Part shown: in pieces, positions 60,335 to 64,000 of the stretch
How positions within the stretch are numbered: the first letter of the stretch is position 1
Layout: every line of letters starts with the position of its first letter
Assembly: GCA_965208015.1 (NCBI GenBank)
Contig: OZ242309.1
Location: 62,001 to 126,000, forward strand
DNA: 64,000 bases
Direction of reading: 5' to 3'
From: Bin87 sp965208015
GTDB lineage: Bacteria > Chloroflexota > Dehalococcoidia > Lucifugimonadales > UBA3495
Position numbers and translations under genes: made by a program
The notes under the pieces: generated by a model
What the model saw: only the letters and a program-made list of their open reading frames with translations
Told to the model about the DNA's origin: nothing
The model's database searches: none

Positions 60335-62260
60335 ATGAAACGACGCCGCAAAACGACCCCGACTGCCCTGATCCTGATCGCTATCTCGCTCACGCTGACA
60401 TTCGTGATTGCCTGCGGTGGAGCGGCAACCGCGCCCGCTCCGGCATCCGACACATCGTCGGCTCCCGCCAGCGCAGCCGCAGGCGCACAAGCTGCGCCCA
60501 CCGCCGCGCCTTCCGGCGGTTCCTCCCAGGCAGCCCAACCCACCGCTGCCGCAGCGCCGGCCCAGCCGGCAGCGTCTTCCGGCAGCTCCGCCCCGGCCGC
60601 CGCGGCCGAACCCACACCCACGGTCCAGCCGGTGGAGGTCCAGGCCCCCGAAACCGACTGGGTGACTCGTGGGAAGCACGGGCGGACCATGAAGTGGGTG
60701 GCTCGCAACAACCCCGGCTTCTGGGACGTTCACTACGGGGCGAGCCTGACCACCACGCTCACGCCTTCCGGCGTCAGGTTCAACCAGTTGGTGGAATACA
60801 ACCCGGTGAATCCTGAAGAGATCATCGGTGACCTGGCGGAAAGTTGGGACGTCAGCGAAGATGGCACGGTGTATACCTTCTACCTTGCCGAAGCGAACTG
60901 GTCCGACGGGCAGCCGGTGAAGGCCAGCGACATCGTCTTCAGCCTGGACCGCATCACTCTCCCCGACGCCTTCCGGGGCCGCACCAACAGCCTCCGCAAC
61001 TTCTACGAGCATAAGACCGCGGAAGTGATAGACGACCGGACGGTGCGGATGCCCATCAAGTTCCCGGCGGCCACCTTCATGGTCAACCTCGCCTCTGACT
61101 ACATGAAGATGTACCCGGAGCACGTCGTCGGCCAGTTGACCCAGGAAGACGCCAACTGCTGCCCCGAGAACATGCTGGGCTCGGGTCCGTTCGTCTACAA
61201 GACCGGCAGCTGGCAGAAGCAGGAGTCCTATGAGTACGTCAGGAACGACGACTACTTCAAGGCTCCGCGCCCTTACTTCGACGGGTTCAAGGTCTTCCTG
61301 ATCCAGGACGTGGCACGCTCCATCGCCACCCTTAAGGTTGGCCAGGCCGACGGAACCTACTACCCGGTGCTGTCAACCTATACGGAATTCGTCGAGCAAC
61401 TGGAGGAGGACACCGACGGACGCATGCGCGCCCTGTTCATGCAGAACGTGCAGCGCGCGGGGCTCAACTTCAACTGGCTGGTCGAACCCTACGACGACCC
61501 CAGGGTCCGAACTGCGCTCTGGATGGTCATCGACCAGGAGGAAATCGTCCAGAAGATCCTGCGCGGCAACGGGACCGTTGGCACGCACTTCCACGTCGGG
61601 TTCGCTCCCAACGAAAGCGTTGAGGCGCTGTACGAGCTGCCCGGCTACCGCCGTGACGCTGACGGCACCAAAGCGCAGGCCGACCTGGACGAGGCCCGCC
61701 GGTTGCTGGCCGAAGCCGGGTACCCCGACGGGTTCAGCGGGACCATCACCTCCATCCTGACCGGCTGCACCGCCACCTCGGCTCAGCTGGTGAGTGACAT
61801 CTGGAAGCGCGAGCTCAACCTGGACATGACCATCGAATCCAGCGACGTGGCGACCCTGTACGCCAAGTGGCGCAGCAACGACTACGGAGTGATCGTCGGG
61901 TGCGGCAGCGGCATCATCCTCCCGGACCCGTCCGACATCCTGAACCAGTGGTACGGCATCGACACCATGCGCAACTCGGGCAACTGGACCACCACCGAGT
62001 TCGAAGCCCTCAAGGCCGCGCAGGCCAAGGAGCTTGACCCCGAAAAGCGCAAGGAACTCTTTGCCCAGATGGTCGAACTGCTGCGCGCTGAGGTTCCTCA
62101 CTACCTGCCCACCGGTTGGATGCACGCTGGCGGGACGCTGGACTACCGCATTCGCAACTACCACGTCCCCAGGACCATCCAGATGATCCACAAACTGGAT
62201 CACATGTGGTGGGACGAGGACGCCGAGAAGCCACCCATCGGAACGGGCTACCAGCCGTAG
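60335..62260 (+). CDS. ABC transporter substrate-binding lipoprotein (peptide/nickel type, SBP_bac_5)
   Basis: The 641-residue lipoprotein has a signal peptide ending in the lipobox V-I-A-C (Cys near residue 28), so it is lipid-anchored at the cell surface. A ~75-residue Ala/Pro/Ser/Thr-rich linker follows. From about residue 110 it shows the SBP_bac_5 fold: L-A-E-S-W-D-V-S-E-D-G-T-V-Y-T-F-Y-L, then W-S-D-G-Q-P-V-K-A-S-D-I-V-F-S, which is the family signature. It binds peptides or related solutes for the permeases encoded just downstream. The ligand is unknown. It heads a binding protein - permease - permease operon. Confidence 0.93.
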   Translation: MKRRRKTTPTALILIAISLTLTFVIACGGAATAPAPASDTSSAPASAAAGAQAAPTAAPSGGSSQAAQPTAAAAPAQPAASSGSSAPAAAAEPTPTVQPVEVQAPETDWVTRGKHGRTMKWVARNNPGFWDVHYGASLTTTLTPSGVRFNQLVEYNPVNPEEIIGDLAESWDVSEDGTVYTFYLAEANWSDGQPVKASDIVFSLDRITLPDAFRGRTNSLRNFYEHKTAEVIDDRTVRMPIKFPAATFMVNLASDYMKMYPEHVVGQLTQEDANCCPENMLGSGPFVYKTGSWQKQESYEYVRNDDYFKAPRPYFDGFKVFLIQDVARSIATLKVGQADGTYYPVLSTYTEFVEQLEEDTDGRMRALFMQNVQRAGLNFNWLVEPYDDPRVRTALWMVIDQEEIVQKILRGNGTVGTHFHVGFAPNESVEALYELPGYRRDADGTKAQADLDEARRLLAEAGYPDGFSGTITSILTGCTATSAQLVSDIWKRELNLDMTIESSDVATLYAKWRSNDYGVIVGCGSGIILPDPSDILNQWYGIDTMRNSGNWTTTEFEALKAAQAKELDPEKRKELFAQMVELLRAEVPHYLPTGWMHAGGTLDYRIRNYHVPRTIQMIHKLDHMWWDEDAEKPPIGTGYQP

Positions 62261-62324
62261 GCCAGGCGCGGCTACGGTTGCCCACGGAGGAATTTGACAA
62301 TCGCCAGGTCCGATCCCGGGAGGC

Positions 62325-63293
62325 ATGATGACCACCTATATCGTGAGGAGGCTGCTCCTCTTCATACCCACCATCCTCATCGTGACCATCATCATCTTCC
62401 TGTTGATGTGGATCGTGCCTGGCGACACGGCCATGCTCATCCTCACGGGAAACGACCCGAATGAGGGCGGGCGGGTCAGCCTGGAGGACGTCGAACGACT
62501 GCGCGCCAAGCTGGGGCTGGACCGGCCCGTCCACATCCAGTATGGCGACTGGCTGTGGGACATGGTTCGCGGCGACCTGGGGGAGTCACTGTGGTACCAA
62601 ACGCCGGTGATTGACGAGCTGGGAGGACGGTTCGTCACCACCGTGCAACTAGCGGTGATGGGCATGGGATTGGCCTTCATCATCGCGGTGCCCCTCGGGA
62701 TCATTTCCGCGGTGAGACAGGACACCAAGGTCGACTACATCAGCCGGCTGGTGGCGCTGCTGGGCATCGCCATGCCCACCTTCCTCATCGCGATCATCGT
62801 AACGTACGTGCTGGCCTACGTATTCGACTGGCTGCCGCCGCTGGACTACGCCAACCTGTGGGAAGAGCCGCTGACGAACCTGCAGCAGATGGTGTTCCCG
62901 GCGCTGGCCATCGCATTCCATGATCTTGCGTTCACCGCCCGGGTCACCCGGTCTTCCATGCTGGAAACAATGCGGGACGACTACGTTCGCACGGCTCGGG
63001 CCAAGGGCCTGGCCGAGATGGCCGTTATCGGGAGACACGCCCTGAAAAACGCCCTGTTGCCGATCATCACGGTGTCGGGCTACCAGTTCGGCAGGTTGCT
63101 GGGCGGCGTCGTCATCGTCGAGGTGATCTTCCTGGTCCCCGGCATCGGAAACATGCTGATCGATGCAATCCTCCATCGTGATTTCGTGGTGATCCAGGCG
63201 GTGGTGGTGCTGGTGGCGGCGGTGGTCATGTTCCTGAACCTGGTCATTGACCTCGTCTACGGGATACTCGACCCGAGAATCCGCTACCAGTAG
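62325..63293 (+). CDS. ABC transporter permease (DppB-type)
   Basis: The 322-residue inner-membrane permease has about six helices: helix 1 at the N-terminus (I-V-R-R-L-L-L-F-I-P), then a large outer loop with the family G-L-D-R-P motif, and a cluster of five helices. The cytoplasmic EAA-like loop (D-Y-V-R-T-A-R-A-K-G-L) contacts the ATPases. The start may be 62325 or the next ATG at 62328. It ends with D-P-R-I-R-Y, the usual family end. It forms the channel with the downstream permease. Confidence 0.94.
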   Translation: MMTTYIVRRLLLFIPTILIVTIIIFLLMWIVPGDTAMLILTGNDPNEGGRVSLEDVERLRAKLGLDRPVHIQYGDWLWDMVRGDLGESLWYQTPVIDELGGRFVTTVQLAVMGMGLAFIIAVPLGIISAVRQDTKVDYISRLVALLGIAMPTFLIAIIVTYVLAYVFDWLPPLDYANLWEEPLTNLQQMVFPALAIAFHDLAFTARVTRSSMLETMRDDYVRTARAKGLAEMAVIGRHALKNALLPIITVSGYQFGRLLGGVVIVEVIFLVPGIGNMLIDAILHRDFVVIQAVVVLVAAVVMFLNLVIDLVYGILDPRIRYQ

Positions 63294-63319
63294 CGTACCG
63301 AAAATCAACGGAGCAGATC

Positions 63320-64000
63320 ATGGCAACTCGCGACATCGCCGCAGAGGGCGGCTCCCCAGTTCGCAATGCGTTGTTGGGTATCCCGGCTGCGTACCGGTCC
63401 ACCGTTGGGCTCGCTCGCCGGAAACCGCTGGGCGCGGTCGGCGGCGCCATCGCCCTCATTTTCATACTGGTCGCCATTGCCTCCCGGTTGGCGATCCTGC
63501 CCGTACCGGATCCTTATGCCTCCGTCGGTGACATCTTCCTTGGGCCCAGCCGCGAGTATCCGATGGGGACGGATGTGATCGGACGGGACATTCTGGCGCG
63601 CGTACTGTACGGAACCTGGATATCCTTGTACGTCGGCATTGGCAGCGTCCTGATCGGGATCACCGCCGGGTTTGTGCTGGGCATCACCAGCACCTACGCG
63701 GGCGGCTTCGTTGACCTGGCGTTCCAGCGGGTGGTGGACGCCCTGATGTCGATCCCGGGCCTGATCCTCGCCCTGGCGATCATGGCCGTCCTCGGCTCCT
63801 CTCTGAACAACGTCATCCTGGCCATCGTCATCGGGATGCTCGCTCCCGTGATCCGCACCGTCCGCTCCCAAGTGCTGACGCTGAAAGAAATGGACTACGT
63901 GACCGCCGCAAGAGCCATCGGCGCCAGACCGAACCGCATCGTTTTCCGGCACATCATGCCCAACTGCTTCGCCATCTACATCATCATGGCGACCTACTAT
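63320..64000 (+). CDS. ABC transporter permease (DppC-type), cut by the window edge
   Basis: The frame begins at the ATG at 63320 after a GGAG site and stays open to the end. The visible ~227 residues show a cytoplasmic N-terminus, first helix (G-G-A-I-A-L-I-F-I-L-V-A), the family motif M-G-T-D-V-I-G-R-D-I-L-A-R, further helices and the EAA-like loop M-D-Y-V-T-A-A-R-A-I-G-A with R-H-I-M-P-N after it. This is typical of DppC/OppC. The ATP-binding subunits should lie beyond the right edge. Confidence 0.93.
   Translation, partial: MATRDIAAEGGSPVRNALLGIPAAYRSTVGLARRKPLGAVGGAIALIFILVAIASRLAILPVPDPYASVGDIFLGPSREYPMGTDVIGRDILARVLYGTWISLYVGIGSVLIGITAGFVLGITSTYAGGFVDLAFQRVVDALMSIPGLILALAIMAVLGSSLNNVILAIVIGMLAPVIRTVRSQVLTLKEMDYVTAARAIGARPNRIVFRHIMPNCFAIYIIMATYY

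Overview
The window is GC-rich bacterial chromosome, most likely from a marine or sponge-associated member of the Chloroflexota close to the Dehalococcoidia/SAR202 lineage. This is an inference from gene content: two GMC-family flavin oxidoreductases, a thiolase-like/DUF35 pair, several SDRs, tandem DinB/MDMPI-type proteins, a hydantoinase-like amidohydrolase, and an ABC peptide-binding lipoprotein with the long Ala/Pro/Ser/Thr linker common in Chloroflexota. No rRNA or ribosomal protein is present to settle the taxonomy.

Positions 1-24400 hold a surface-protein island. Two giant Calx-beta repeat proteins (3-5066, cut by the left edge, and 5325-11117) share almost identical 3' ends, even past the stop codon. 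They are followed by a third Calx-beta protein (11312-13774), a small membrane protein (14140-14676) and a degenerate relic of the same Calx-beta 3' end (14728-14763). An intact IS1380-like element (15218-17107, 29-bp inverted ends, GGCAG target duplication) sits in the loop of an older palindrome. After about 1 kb of structured non-coding DNA come a cadherin-like secreted protein and a 1449-residue repeat protein in one operon.

Positions 24540-33140 look like an integrated mobile element. It carries a single-chain helicase-less nuclease-methyltransferase, an aspartic-protease pair on the opposite strand, a replication-relaxation-like protein, a membrane-tethered HTH protein, a ribbon-helix-helix regulator and a large serine recombinase. 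The recombinase reading frame runs antisense through a complete tRNA-Ala(GGC) gene, which marks one end of the element. The other end was not found.

Beyond the tRNA lie a VWA protein and an overlapping AAA ATPase/TOPRIM pair that resembles OLD/PARIS-type anti-phage systems.

Positions 37187-64000 are mainly catabolic and transport genes: GMC oxidoreductases, the thiolase-like/DUF35 pair, an alpha/beta-hydrolase with a Cys nucleophile, SDRs, an MFS carrier, DinB proteins, a PLP lyase, a hydantoinase-like enzyme, a PQQ-type propeller, and an oligopeptide ABC system whose second permease is cut by the right edge. This suggests uptake and oxidative breakdown of diverse organic matter. Inside it, a DUF4258/DUF2283 toxin-antitoxin-like unit follows an exact 19-bp tandem repeat and reads in frame into the second GMC enzyme.
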